DNA from: Actinomyces oris
GTDB lineage: Bacteria > Actinomycetota > Actinomycetes > Actinomycetales > Actinomycetaceae
Assembly: GCF_001937445.1 (NCBI RefSeq)
Contig: NZ_MSKS01000010.1
Location: forward strand, 1-64,000
Direction: 5' to 3'
Length of the DNA stretch: 64,000 nucleotides
Below the pieces are notes generated by a model, which did no database searches, was not told the DNA's origin, and was given only the letters and a program-made list of their open reading frames with translations. Both the position numbers and the translations under genes were made by a program. This document shows positions 52,647-62,329 of the stretch, piece by piece. The first letter of the stretch is position 1. Every line of letters begins with the position of its first letter.

Positions 52647-54371
52647 CTACTCCTTGACGGCCGCGGCCGGGAGCCTGACGCTGAAGGTGGTCCCGTGGTC
52701 CTCGGGCGCGGTGGAGGAGTCGACGTCGATGCTCCCGCCGTGGGACTGGACGATGGCCAGCGCGATCGACATGCCCAGGCCCGTGGAGCCGGTGCGCCGC
52801 TCGCGCGAGGAGTCGCCCCGGGCGAAGCGTTCGAAGAGCCGGTCGCGCACATCGGGAGCGATACCCGGGCCGTCGTCGTGGATGCGCACGATGAGCGTGT
52901 CGCCCTCGCGGGCCAGCGTCGTGGTCACATGGCTGCCGGCCGGCGTGTGGACCCGGGCGTTGGCCAGGAGGTTGACGACGACCTGACGCAGGCGGGCCTC
53001 ATCGCCGATGACCAGCGGAGGCTCGGGCAGGAAGTCCTCGGCCTCCTCCGGCGTGGCGTCGGCCGGCGGCTCCAGGACGGCCAGATCCAGCTGCCAGTCG
53101 TGGTCGGGGCCGGCCGCACGGGCGTCGACCACCGTGTCCACCAGGAGCCCGACCAGGTCCACCTCCTCACGGCGCAGTTCGCGCCCGGCGTCCAGGCGGG
53201 CCAGCAGCAGCAGGTCCTCGACGAGCGCCGTCATCCGCACCGACTCGGAGTGCACGCGCTCCAGGGCGTAGGTGGCCTCCTCCGGCAGGTCGGCGTCGGC
53301 CCCCTCCCGGCGGATGAGCTCGGTGTAGCCTCGGATCGAGGCCAGCGGCGTGCGCAGCTCATGGGAGGCGTCGGCCACGAACTGGCGCACCTGCGTCTCC
53401 GAGCGCTGGCGCGCAGCCAGGGCGGACTCCACGTGCCCCAGCAGCGTGTTGAGGGCGCCGCCGACCTGCCCGACCTCGGCCGAGGAGTCCAGGTCCGCCT
53501 TCTCCACGCGGTCCTCGATGCTCACCTCGCCGCGCTCCAGCGGCTGAGAGGCCACGCGCTGCGCGGTGCGGGCCACCCGCTCCAGGGGCGCCAGGGAGGA
53601 GCGCACCATGGTCCGCCCGGCCAGGGCCACCACGAGGGCACCCACCAGGGCCACCGCCAGCTCGATGAGCAGCTGGGTGCGGATGAGGGCCTTGTCCCCC
53701 TCCAGGGAGAGTCCGGTGATGACCGTGCTGCCCGAGGCCTCGTCACGGGTGGCCACCACCCGGTAGCTGCCCAGGTGGTGCAGGTGCACGGTAACTGGGT
53801 GGTCCTCCGTGGCCTGGGACAGCAGCAGCCGGCAGTCCTCCTTGGAGATGGCCGCGTAGTGGCCGTTCTTGTCGATGTAGGCGGCGGTCTCACTGGTCTC
53901 ACCGCCGGAGGACGACGTCTGCGGAGTAATGAGCGTCAGGGTCCCGGTCGACTGCCCGGCGGCGTCGAGGCCCGGAGGGACCCCCTCCTTGCCGGGTCCG
54001 CCGTCGGCCCCGTCGGCCCCGCCGGCCCCGTCGGGCTGGTCGTCCGGTTTGTCCGCGCCCTCCTGGGCCGCCTCCTCGGAGGCCTTCCTGGCCTCCTGCG
54101 TCAGGTCGTGGCGCTTGTCGGCGGCGCGCTGGGCGGCCGCCATCAGCTGGCTGTCCGTGCGTGCCATGAGCGTGTGGCGCAGGCTGACGGTGGAGAAGGC
54201 GCTCATGACCGCCGCCATGACCAGGACCAGCCCGAGCACCCCGACCACCAGCCGAGTGCGCAGACTGCGAGGAGGCCTCGGGAGCGGGCCGGGCCGCCAT
54301 GAGCGCAGGCCCATCCGCCGCCCGGTTGGTGCCGGCTGCTGGGACATCTGCGGGCGCTCAGTTGCGCTCAT
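52647..54371 (-). CDS. Sensor histidine kinase (MprB/TrcS-like)
   Basis: 574 residues. First transmembrane helix VVGVLGLVLVMAAVMSAF (about 42-60), an extracellular domain with a Glu/Gly/Asp-rich disordered part, and a second helix LLIELAVALVGALVVAL. A HAMP segment follows, then the H-box VADASHELRTPLASIRGY, N-box VNLLANARVHT, G1 HDDGPGIAP, F-box FERFARGD and G2 GSTGLGMSIAL. The signal is unknown. The start overlaps the end of the response-regulator gene by 14 bases, so the pair is one operon. Confidence 0.95.
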   Translation of the reverse strand: MSATERPQMSQQPAPTGRRMGLRSWRPGPLPRPPRSLRTRLVVGVLGLVLVMAAVMSAFSTVSLRHTLMARTDSQLMAAAQRAADKRHDLTQEARKASEEAAQEGADKPDDQPDGAGGADGADGGPGKEGVPPGLDAAGQSTGTLTLITPQTSSSGGETSETAAYIDKNGHYAAISKEDCRLLLSQATEDHPVTVHLHHLGSYRVVATRDEASGSTVITGLSLEGDKALIRTQLLIELAVALVGALVVALAGRTMVRSSLAPLERVARTAQRVASQPLERGEVSIEDRVEKADLDSSAEVGQVGGALNTLLGHVESALAARQRSETQVRQFVADASHELRTPLASIRGYTELIRREGADADLPEEATYALERVHSESVRMTALVEDLLLLARLDAGRELRREEVDLVGLLVDTVVDARAAGPDHDWQLDLAVLEPPADATPEEAEDFLPEPPLVIGDEARLRQVVVNLLANARVHTPAGSHVTTTLAREGDTLIVRIHDDGPGIAPDVRDRLFERFARGDSSRERRTGSTGLGMSIALAIVQSHGGSIDVDSSTAPEDHGTTFSVRLPAAAVKE

Positions 54372-55104
54372 CCGTGCCGGCGGCCGGCTTGAGGACGTAT
54401 CCGACGCCGCGCATCGTGTGGATCATGGGCTCGCGGCCCTTGTCGATCTTGCGGCGCAGGTAGGAGATGTAGAGCTCGACGATATTGGCCTGCCCGCCGA
54501 AGTCGTAGTTCCACACCCGGTCCAGGATCTGCGGCTTAGACAGGACCCGGCGGGGGTTGCGCATGAGGTAGCGCAGCAGCTCGAACTCGGTGGCGGTCAG
54601 CTGGATCTCGTCCTCGCCGCGCCAGACCTCGTGGGAGTCCTCGTCCATGCGCAGGTCCCCGACCTCCAGCAGGGAGGCCTGCTTCTCCTCACTGGCCCCG
54701 GAGCGGCGTAGCAGGGCGCGCAGCCGGGCCACGACCTCCTCCAGGGAGAAGGGCTTGGTGACGTAGTCGTCGCCTCCGGCGGTCAGTCCGGCCACCCGGT
54801 CCTCGACGGCGTCCTTGGCCGTCAGGAACAGGACCGGCACGTTCGGGCGGTGGCCGCGCACCCGGCGCATCACCTCCAGGCCGTCGAAGTCGGGCAGCAT
54901 GATGTCCAGGACGATGACGTCGGGGTCGATCTCCTGGGCGGACCGGACGGCTGCGATCCCGGTCCCGGCGGTGGTGACCTCCCAGCCCTCGTAACGCAGG
55001 GCGGAGGCGAGCAGGTCGGCGAGCATCTGCTCGTCGTCGACGACCAGGACGCGTAGGGGGGTGCCGTCGGCGCGGGTGAGGTTCTCGGTGGGGGCGTTAG
55101 TCAC
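54358..55104 (-). CDS. OmpR/PhoB-type response regulator
   Basis: 248 residues. Receiver domain with acidic pair VVDDEQ, phosphorylation Asp in IVLDIMLPDFDG, Thr in LFLTAKDAV and Lys in YVTKPFS. Winged helix at the C-terminus: LTATEFELLRYLMRNPRRVLSK and VELYISYLRRKIDKG, RGVGYVL. Partner of the overlapping histidine kinase. TrcR-like by sequence pattern. The targets cannot be inferred; the closest upstream genes on the other strand are the PAS pair. Confidence 0.96.
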   Translation of the reverse strand: MTNAPTENLTRADGTPLRVLVVDDEQMLADLLASALRYEGWEVTTAGTGIAAVRSAQEIDPDVIVLDIMLPDFDGLEVMRRVRGHRPNVPVLFLTAKDAVEDRVAGLTAGGDDYVTKPFSLEEVVARLRALLRRSGASEEKQASLLEVGDLRMDEDSHEVWRGEDEIQLTATEFELLRYLMRNPRRVLSKPQILDRVWNYDFGGQANIVELYISYLRRKIDKGREPMIHTMRGVGYVLKPAAGTDERN

Positions 55105-55396
55105 GTCGTCTATTCAACAGGAAGGTGCTGTGCTCGACCACAGGACGACCTGTGTCTCGACTGTGTTACCGATCTGAGACCGAACGGAGACATGGCGACG
55201 CGAGTGCTGTGACATGCTTAAGCGGTCATGCGTCTTGGTTGTTGATCTCCACATTCGCGTGCACCAGAACGTTACTACGTAGCGTAGCCTCCCGGAGGGC
55301 GGCCAAGTGGTATCTCCGCCGTCCCTCATCCGGTGTGTCGCCGTCGGTGAGCCGGCGTCGACATCATTTCCCTCATACAGCAACAGCAGGAGAGTC

Positions 55397-56749
55397 ATGG
55401 AATACGTCGATGGCAACGAGCGCCGCTTCGGTGCCGAGGACCTGTTCTTCTCGACGACGGATACCAAGGGTGTCATTCGCAGGACCAACCGGGTCTTCAA
55501 CTCGCTGTCCCGTTACAGCTCCGAGGAGCTCGTCGGCTCTCCGCACAACATCATCCGGCACGATGACATGCCCGCCGGTGCCTTCAAGCTCATGTGGGAT
55601 GAGCTCGAGCAGGGACGCTCCTCCTGCGTCTACGTGCTCAACCGGGCCAAGGACGGGCGGGACTACTGGGTCTTCGCCACGATCGCCCCGCTGGCCGACG
55701 GCTACCTGTCTGTGCGCGTGCGCCCGACCAACCACGCCATGTTCACGCCCGTCAAGGAGATCTACGCCCGCGTGCGCGCCGCCGAGCGCGCCTACGCCGA
55801 GGAGGGCCACGGGCGCCGGGAGGTCGCCGAGCACGGGGCCGCGCTGCTGACCGAGGAGCTCGCGAAGCTTCAGTACCACGACCTGCACAACTTCGCCCGG
55901 GCCGCCCTGCCGCGCGAGCTGGCCCTGCTGGTCGTCGAGGGCGTGCGGGTGCCGCCGCGCGCCGAGTCGGACGATCCCATGTCCGCCGTCCTGCAGGCCG
56001 TCGCCGCCATCGAGCGGGACACCGACAAGCTCATCTTCCAGCTCGGCGAGTACCAGGAGCTCATCAACGGCCTGGGCTCCTGGGCCGGAGGGGTGCGCTC
56101 GGTCATTGACCGGGCCGACCGCGTGGGCTCCCTTATGGGGGAGGTGACCAGCCTCGACGCCGAGTCCTCCGTGCCCACCGTCTCCGAGCGTGTCAAGGAG
56201 CGCGGGGCTCAGGCCGTCGAGGTGCTGCGCCAGCTCAACTCCTCCCTCGTGGCGCTCTACGAGGCGGCCTCCGAGGTGCGCTTCCGCAGCTCGATGATGC
56301 GTCTGCACACCCTCATGGCCGGCATCTTCGCCGCCGCCGTCCTGGACGGCCAGGAGGGGGAGTCCGCCGACGCCATCGGCGACCTCGCCGAGGCGATGCT
56401 CTCCGACCTGGAAGAGCTCGTGCCCTCCTGCCAGGAGGCGGCGAACCTGGCTGAGCGCCTGGAGGGTGACCTTCGCTCCGTGGTCAGCAACCTCGACCGC
56501 GTCAAGCGGCCCTTCCAGCGCTGGATCCGCGCTCTTCAGGACGAGGGGGCTCAGGCGCTCGTCGAGGGCGTCGACGCCGAGGCCGCCCTGAGTGAGGCCG
56601 TCGCCGTGGGTGAACAGGGCTTCCCGGAGACGGCCTCACTGGCCGAGCTGGCCGCCAAGGTCCGCGGCGTCGTTGTGACCTTGGACGAACCCGTCATCCG
56701 TCAGCGGGTGGCGACGGTCCGCGAGACCCTGAGTCACCTGGGGGAGTAG
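55397..56749 (+). CDS. Aer-like PAS protein 1
   Basis: 450 residues from the ATG at 55397 (CAGGAGAG upstream). Residues about 10-120 are a PAS domain very like the FAD-binding one of the aerotaxis receptor Aer: FFSTTDTKGVIRRTNRVF, ELVGSPHNIIRHDDMPAGAFKLMWDEL, NRAKDGRDYWVFATIAPLADGYLSVRVRP. The rest is helical (about 120-450), with no transmembrane helix, HAMP or methyl-accepting signalling tip. The next gene encodes a paralogue of the same layout. A redox or oxygen sensor role is inferred from the PAS similarity; output is unknown. The surroundings show no chemotaxis or flagellar genes. Confidence 0.85.
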   Translation: MEYVDGNERRFGAEDLFFSTTDTKGVIRRTNRVFNSLSRYSSEELVGSPHNIIRHDDMPAGAFKLMWDELEQGRSSCVYVLNRAKDGRDYWVFATIAPLADGYLSVRVRPTNHAMFTPVKEIYARVRAAERAYAEEGHGRREVAEHGAALLTEELAKLQYHDLHNFARAALPRELALLVVEGVRVPPRAESDDPMSAVLQAVAAIERDTDKLIFQLGEYQELINGLGSWAGGVRSVIDRADRVGSLMGEVTSLDAESSVPTVSERVKERGAQAVEVLRQLNSSLVALYEAASEVRFRSSMMRLHTLMAGIFAAAVLDGQEGESADAIGDLAEAMLSDLEELVPSCQEAANLAERLEGDLRSVVSNLDRVKRPFQRWIRALQDEGAQALVEGVDAEAALSEAVAVGEQGFPETASLAELAAKVRGVVVTLDEPVIRQRVATVRETLSHLGE

Positions 56750-56917
56750 TTGGCGATAATCCACAAGATAGGTCCCACCTTATTGGTGACAATGTCATAA
56801 ATTGTCTTCCGCGGGTCCGCGCGTGTCACTAGGTTCTTCTCGGCACTGTGTGAGGAGCTAAGGAAAGAGTCCTCGGCGAGGTGCTCCCGCGAATTATTCA
56901 CTTTGAAGGAAAGCACC

Positions 56918-58252
56918 ATGGAGTCGCAGGTCGGTTACGAGCGTTTGTTCGATCCGCAGGACATCTTCTTTTCCACCACGGATCTCAAAGGCGTCATTCA
57001 GAACACAAACCGGACGTTCGATACGCTGTCGCGTTACTCGCGCGAGCGTCTCATCGGGGCTCCGCACAACATCATTCGTCACCTGGACATGCCGGCGGGT
57101 CTGTTCCGTCTCATCTGGGACGATCTGCAGACTCGGCGCCCAGCCTGCGGGTACATCACCAACCGTGCCGTGGACGGCCTGGACTACCGGGTCTTTGCCA
57201 CCATCGTGCCGCTGCGCCAGGGGTACCTGTCGGTGCGGATCAAGCCGATGGACACTGCGACCAGGGAGCGGGTCGAGGAGGTCTACCGCCGGGTGCGCGC
57301 CAAGGAGCGCGACCTTCAGGCCCGGGGCGCCTCGCGCCACCAGCTCGGCGAGTTCGGTGGTCGCGAGCTGGCCGCGGAGCTGGCGGCCCTGGGCTTCCCC
57401 TCCCTGCACGACATGACGCTGGTGACCCTGCCGCGCGAGGTGGCCGCCCTGGTGGCCGCCGGGGTGCGTGTCCCTGCGGCCGCCCCCGAGGGGCTGGGCG
57501 CCGTGGCCCGGATCCTCAACGCGACGGCCGCCATGGAGAAGGACACCGATGCCCTGGTCTTCGAGCTCGACGAGTACCTGCGCCTCATCACCACCATGGA
57601 GGCCACCCACGACTCGGCCCGGGCGGTGGAGGCGCGGGTGGGGCGCATCGGCCAGCTGGTCTCCCACGACGTCGGCGACAGCGCCCAGACCAAGGTGCTC
57701 ATGCTCAGCGAGCGCATCACCGAGCTCACCGGCGTCGCGGGCGCGGAGCTGAACGCACTGCCCTCGCGGCTCAAGGTCCTGCACCAGTCGGTCACCGAGC
57801 TGCGCTTCTCGGTGGCCCTCATGCGCCTGCTCACCCTCATGGTGGGGTGCTTCGCGCAGTCCATCCTCGATGGCACCGAGGTGGACGCCGTGCACTCCCT
57901 GACGGACCTGTGTGAGGCGCTGGAGTCCGGCTTCCGCGGCCTGGGCCCCGTGCTGCAGACCGTCAGCGGCCAGGTCGCCCAGCTCAATGACGCCCTGCGC
58001 ACCGTGACCTCCAGCCTGGACCGGGCGGCCCGGCGCCTGGGGCAGTGGGTGGATCTGCGCGGCGGCGGGGCCGGCTCCTCGGGCTCGCCGATCATCGACG
58101 AGGTCGCCCAGCTCACCTCCCGCGGATTCCCCGAGGTCCGCTCCTTGGCCGAGCTGGCCGCCGAGTGCCGCGGGCTGCACCTGCCCTACGACGAGAACGT
58201 CGCCGCTCAGCGCCTGGCGGCCGTGCGCGGCGCCCTGGCCGAGCCCATCTGA
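56918..58252 (+). CDS. Aer-like PAS protein 2
   Basis: 444 residues from the ATG at 56918 (GAAGGAAAG upstream). PAS domain at about 12-115: IFFSTTDLKGVIQNTNRTF, LIGAPHNIIRHLDMPAGLFRLIWDDL, TNRAVDGLDYRVFATIVPLRQGYLSVRIKP. Helical remainder aligns with that of the upstream gene (LHDMTLVTLPREVAALVAAGVRVP versus LHNFARAALPRELALLVVEGVRVP). It is clearly a tandem paralogue, 168 bases downstream, with its own AT-rich leader, so probably its own promoter. No signalling output domain. TopA follows after about 220 bases. Confidence 0.85.
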   Translation: MESQVGYERLFDPQDIFFSTTDLKGVIQNTNRTFDTLSRYSRERLIGAPHNIIRHLDMPAGLFRLIWDDLQTRRPACGYITNRAVDGLDYRVFATIVPLRQGYLSVRIKPMDTATRERVEEVYRRVRAKERDLQARGASRHQLGEFGGRELAAELAALGFPSLHDMTLVTLPREVAALVAAGVRVPAAAPEGLGAVARILNATAAMEKDTDALVFELDEYLRLITTMEATHDSARAVEARVGRIGQLVSHDVGDSAQTKVLMLSERITELTGVAGAELNALPSRLKVLHQSVTELRFSVALMRLLTLMVGCFAQSILDGTEVDAVHSLTDLCEALESGFRGLGPVLQTVSGQVAQLNDALRTVTSSLDRAARRLGQWVDLRGGGAGSSGSPIIDEVAQLTSRGFPEVRSLAELAAECRGLHLPYDENVAAQRLAAVRGALAEPI

Positions 58253-58473
58253 GACGAAAGTCGTTCTTCCGGACACTGCCTGGTTGGAAAAGGTGGGTGG
58301 TGCGTTACAGTCGGCTGGGAGCCGGTGCGAGCCGTCTCCCTCCGTCCCCCTCGTCAGGGCCCCGGATCGCCCGGATCGTCACGATCACGGGGAGACCGCC
58401 GGGACCTGCCGACAACCACCCGCAGACCCGCCAGCCGCGGCCAGCCGCGCACCACCCGTGAGGAAGGCTTTAC

Positions 58474-61401
58474 GTGTCCACCAAGCTCGTCATCGTGGAG
58501 TCCCCCAACAAGGTGCGCTCCATTGCCGGCTACCTGGGTCCGGAGTTCGACGTCGAGGCCTCCGTGGGGCACATCCGCGACCTGCCGCAGCCCTCCGAGC
58601 TGCCCGCCACCATGAAGAAGGGGCCCTACGGGAAGTTCGCGGTCGACGTCGAGGACGACTTCACCCCCTACTACGTCGTCAACCCCGACAAGAAGAAGAC
58701 GGTCGCCCAGCTCAAGAAGGCCCTCAAGGAGGCCGACGAGCTCTACCTGGCCACCGACGACGACCGCGAGGGCGAGGCCATCGCCTGGCACCTCCAGCAG
58801 GTCCTCAAGCCCAAGGTGCCGGTGCGCCGCATGGTCTTCACCGAGATCACCCGCGAGGCCGTCACCCGCGCCCTGGACAACACCCGCGAGCTGGACATCC
58901 ACCTCGTTGACGCCCAGGAGACCCGCCGCATCCTGGACCGTCTCGTGGGCTACGAGGTCAGCCCGGTCCTGTGGCGCAAGGTCCGCGCCGGCCTGTCCGC
59001 CGGGAGAGTCCAGTCAGTGGCCACCCGCCTCGTCGTCGAGCGCGAGCGCGAGCGCATGGCCTTCCGCTCCGCCTCCTACTGGGGGGTGGAGGCCACCTTC
59101 TCCACCGTCCTGTCCGCCGTGGACGTCACTGCCCGCCAGGAGGCCTCCTTCACCGCCCGGCTCGTCACCCTCGACGGGCGGCGCGTGGCCACCGGCCGCG
59201 ACTTCAACGACGACGGCCAGCTGCGCCCCGCCGCGCTCAAGGCCTCCACCGTCCACCTCCACCAGGTGGGGGCCACCGCCGTGGCCGAGGCCATCGGCCG
59301 GGGCGAGCCCCGCGTGGTCGGCGTGGAGGACAAGCCCTACAAGCGCCGCCCGGCCGCCCCCTTCACCACCTCCACCCTCCAGCAGGAGGCCTCCCGCAAG
59401 CTGCGCATGAACCCGCGCGAGACCATGCGTGTGGCGCAGGGCCTCTACGAGAACGGCTTCATCACCTACATGCGCACCGACTCCACGGTCCTGTCCGGCC
59501 AGGCCGTGGCCGCGGCCCGCTCGCAGGTGGCCGAGCTCTACGGGGCCGAGTACGTCCCCGAGCGCCCCCGCGTCTACGCCTCCAAGTCCAAGGGCGCCCA
59601 GGAGGCCCACGAGGCGATCCGACCCGCCGGCGACCACTTCCGCACCCCCGCGCAGGTCTCCGGCGAGCTCACCGGCGCCCAGTTCCGCCTCTACGAGCTC
59701 ATCTGGAAGCGGACCGTGGCCTCCCAGATGGCCGACGCCGTCGGCTCGACCGCCACGGTGACCGTCGAGGTGCCGCTGACGCCCGCGACCGGCGAGTCGC
59801 GCGACTCCGGCCCCACCTTCTCCACGGCCGGTCTGACGGCGTCGGGCACCGTCATCACCTTCCGCGGCTTCCTGGCCGCCTATGAGGAGGGGCGCGACGC
59901 CGAGCGCTACCAGGACGACGCCGGCGCCGCCGCCAAGGACTCCAAGGACGTGCGCCTGCCCGCGATGATCGCCGGCCAGGAGCTGGCCGCCCTGGGCGCC
60001 GAGGCCTCCGGCCACGAGACCACGCCGCCGCCGCGCTACACCGAGGCCTCCCTGGTCAAGGCCCTTGAGGAGCGGGAGATCGGCCGTCCCTCGACGTACG
60101 CGGCCACCATGTCCACCATCTCCGACCGCGGCTACGTCGACCACCGCGGCCAGGCCCTGGTGCCGACCTGGCTCGCCTTCGCCGTCACGCGGCTGCTGGA
60201 GGAGAACTTCACCGAGCTCGTCGACTACGACTTCACCGCCTCCATGGAGCGCGACCTGGACCGGATCGCCGCCGGCGAGGAGGACCGGGTCGCCTGGCTG
60301 CGGCGCTTCTACAACGGTCAGGGGGGTGCCGGCGCCCCGGAGGCCGCCCAGGCCGCCTCGGGTGAGCTCGACGCCGCGGCCGCCGCGCTGCGCGCCCAGG
60401 GGCTCAAGGGCCTGGTGGACAATCTCGGTGAGATCGACGCCCGCGCCGTCAACTCCATCGACATCGGCGAGGGCATCACCCTGCGCGTGGGGCGCTACGG
60501 CCCCTACCTGGAGGACGCCGAGGGCAAGCGCGCCAACGTGCCGGCCGACCTCGCCCCCGACGAGCTGAGCGTTGACAAGGCCCGAGAGCTCTTCACCCGC
60601 GCCGCTGACGACGGCCGCGAGCTCGGCGTCGACCCGGTCAGCGGGCACGTCATCATCGCCAAGGACGGCCGCTACGGCCCCTATGTCACCGAGGTCCTGC
60701 CCGAGCCGGAGGAGACGGCCGGGGCGGAGACGGCGAAGGCAGCAACGACTGCGAAGATGGCCAAATCGACGAAGGCGAAGAAGACCGCGAAGGCCGCCAA
60801 GCCCAAGCCCCGTACCGCCAGCCTCCTGCGCTCCATGGACCTGTCCACCGTGACCCTGAAGCAGGCCCTGGACCTGCTGAGCCTGCCGCGCGTCGTCGGG
60901 CAGGACCCGGAGTCGGGGGAGGACATCACCGCCCAGAACGGCCGCTACGGGCCCTACCTCAAGAAGGGCACGGACTCGCGCTCCCTGGAGACCGAGGAGC
61001 AGATCTTCACCGTCGCCCTGGAGCAGGCCCTGGAGATCTTCGCCCAGCCCAAGCGGCGTCGAGGACAGGCGGCCGCCCGCGGACCGCTGCGCGAGCTGGG
61101 CCAGGACCCGGCCACTGACAAGCCGGTGGTCATCAAGGACGGCCGCTTCGGTCCCTACATCACTGACGGGCAGACCAACGTCACCGTGCCCCGCGGCGAG
61201 GACCCGGCCACTATCAGCGCTGAGCGGGCCTTCGAGCTGCTGGCGGACAAGCGCGCCAAGGGCCCGGCCAAGAAGCGCACCACCCGTAAGACCGCCACCA
61301 AGAAGACGACGACGAAGAAGGCTGCCACCAAGAAGACCGCCGCCAAGAAGGCCACTGCCAAGACGGCGTCGAGCAAGGCGGCCGCCTCGAAGGAGGGCTG
61401 A
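58474..61401 (+). CDS. topA: DNA topoisomerase I
   Basis: 975 residues from a GTG with GAGGAAGG upstream. The Toprim domain has KLVIVESPNKVRSIAGYL and LATDDDREGEAIAWHL (DxDxE-type acidic set). The catalytic Tyr332 is in GFITYMRTDST, and GRPSTYAATMSTI lies further on. Four small C-terminal TopoI repeats (each with NGRYGPYLKKG or DGRYGPYVTEV) replace the zinc fingers of E. coli TopA. The last 60 residues are Lys/Ala/Thr repeats, the basic tail typical of actinobacterial enzymes. It relaxes negative supercoils. Confidence 0.97.
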   Translation: MSTKLVIVESPNKVRSIAGYLGPEFDVEASVGHIRDLPQPSELPATMKKGPYGKFAVDVEDDFTPYYVVNPDKKKTVAQLKKALKEADELYLATDDDREGEAIAWHLQQVLKPKVPVRRMVFTEITREAVTRALDNTRELDIHLVDAQETRRILDRLVGYEVSPVLWRKVRAGLSAGRVQSVATRLVVERERERMAFRSASYWGVEATFSTVLSAVDVTARQEASFTARLVTLDGRRVATGRDFNDDGQLRPAALKASTVHLHQVGATAVAEAIGRGEPRVVGVEDKPYKRRPAAPFTTSTLQQEASRKLRMNPRETMRVAQGLYENGFITYMRTDSTVLSGQAVAAARSQVAELYGAEYVPERPRVYASKSKGAQEAHEAIRPAGDHFRTPAQVSGELTGAQFRLYELIWKRTVASQMADAVGSTATVTVEVPLTPATGESRDSGPTFSTAGLTASGTVITFRGFLAAYEEGRDAERYQDDAGAAAKDSKDVRLPAMIAGQELAALGAEASGHETTPPPRYTEASLVKALEEREIGRPSTYAATMSTISDRGYVDHRGQALVPTWLAFAVTRLLEENFTELVDYDFTASMERDLDRIAAGEEDRVAWLRRFYNGQGGAGAPEAAQAASGELDAAAAALRAQGLKGLVDNLGEIDARAVNSIDIGEGITLRVGRYGPYLEDAEGKRANVPADLAPDELSVDKARELFTRAADDGRELGVDPVSGHVIIAKDGRYGPYVTEVLPEPEETAGAETAKAATTAKMAKSTKAKKTAKAAKPKPRTASLLRSMDLSTVTLKQALDLLSLPRVVGQDPESGEDITAQNGRYGPYLKKGTDSRSLETEEQIFTVALEQALEIFAQPKRRRGQAAARGPLRELGQDPATDKPVVIKDGRFGPYITDGQTNVTVPRGEDPATISAERAFELLADKRAKGPAKKRTTRKTATKKTTTKKAATKKTAAKKATAKTASSKAAASKEG

Positions 61402-61502
61402 GGGGCCGCGGCGGTGCTGTGGACGTGCGGCGTCGGTGCGGGCCGCTGTTGCTGACCGCCGCCGTCGCCGGCCACTGCCGCCGGTTGCCGTCGCAAGCCT
61501 TG

Positions 61503-61580
61503 GCCGGGGACAGTCCACGCGTCCGGGGATCGGATTCCTGTCCCCGACGGCGCAGAATGCCCCCGTCTGTGCAAGCCCGG
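61503..61580. repeat. Dispersed intergenic repeat, family B, copy 3
   Basis: Holds GGCCGGGGACAGTCC, GGATTCCTGTCCCCGACGG and ATGCCCCCGTCTGTG. The right end nearly equals 26306-26335; the reverse complement of the left end resembles 26252-26290. It lies in the 300 bases between topA and the lipoprotein gene. The rest of that gap, 61581-61704, is less GC-rich and should contain the lipoprotein promoter. Confidence 0.65.
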
Positions 61581-61704
61581 TGCTCGTGATCATCATCGCG
61601 GCCCGTGTCGCAGCTCTGCGACAGCACTGCGACGAGGAGGGGACAACTGGCCGGTATTGTATCTTGTGTACAACATCCCCCATGATTCCTGAGAGGAACC
61701 CGTC

Positions 61705-62322
61705 ATGCGTCTGCCCAAGATCGTTCTCGCCGGTACCGCCGCCCTGGCCCTGTCCCTGACCCTGGGCGCCTGCTCCTTGTCCGTCAACGGCTCCGGCTCC
61801 GGGGACTCCAGCACGCCGGCCGCCCAGGCTGAGCAGAAGGACTCGCAGAGCGCCGACTCCAAGAACTCGTCCAAGGCCGATGCCAAGGGGGCCGCGACGG
61901 CCGACTCCCAGACCTCCTCGGGCGGCTCGGCTCAGGCCTCCACGGCCCCCAGCAGCAAGGACGGCGATCACGACGATGACAAGGACGGCGACGACGCCCC
62001 CATCACGGACCCCACCTGGAAGGACATCCAGAGCACGGGTCAGCGCACCGAGGTCTCCGGTGCGTACACCGTCCAGGGAGCTGGGGCGGCCCTCAACCTG
62101 GTCGGTGACCTCGACACGCTGACCGTCCAGGGCTCTGACGTCAAGATCGCCGCGGAGGACGTCGACAACCTCATCGTTCAGGGCTCCAACGTCACCGTCT
62201 ACGCCCGCGACATCGACCACCTCACCATTCAGGGCTCCAACGTCACCGTCCACTGGCTGGGTGATGACCCGACGATCCAGGACGGCGGTGCCAACAACAC
62301 CACCGGGAAGCTCTCCCAGTGA
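61705..62322 (+). CDS. DUF3060-type lipoprotein
   Basis: 205 residues. Signal with lipobox LGAC (about residue 23), then a Ser/Lys/Asp-rich linker of about 85 residues. The final part contains short beta-helix-like repeats: LNLVGDLDTLTVQGSDVKIA, VDNLIVQGSNVTVYA, IDHLTIQGSNVTVHW. That repeat (two strands around a VQGSNV turn) is characteristic of DUF3060. It is anchored outside the membrane. The stop lies eight bases before the response-regulator start, so all three genes form one operon, and the lipoprotein may act as sensor or target for the system. GAGAGGA precedes the ATG. Confidence 0.85.
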   Translation: MRLPKIVLAGTAALALSLTLGACSLSVNGSGSGDSSTPAAQAEQKDSQSADSKNSSKADAKGAATADSQTSSGGSAQASTAPSSKDGDHDDDKDGDDAPITDPTWKDIQSTGQRTEVSGAYTVQGAGAALNLVGDLDTLTVQGSDVKIAAEDVDNLIVQGSNVTVYARDIDHLTIQGSNVTVHWLGDDPTIQDGGANNTTGKLSQ

Positions 62323-62329
62323 GACTGCC

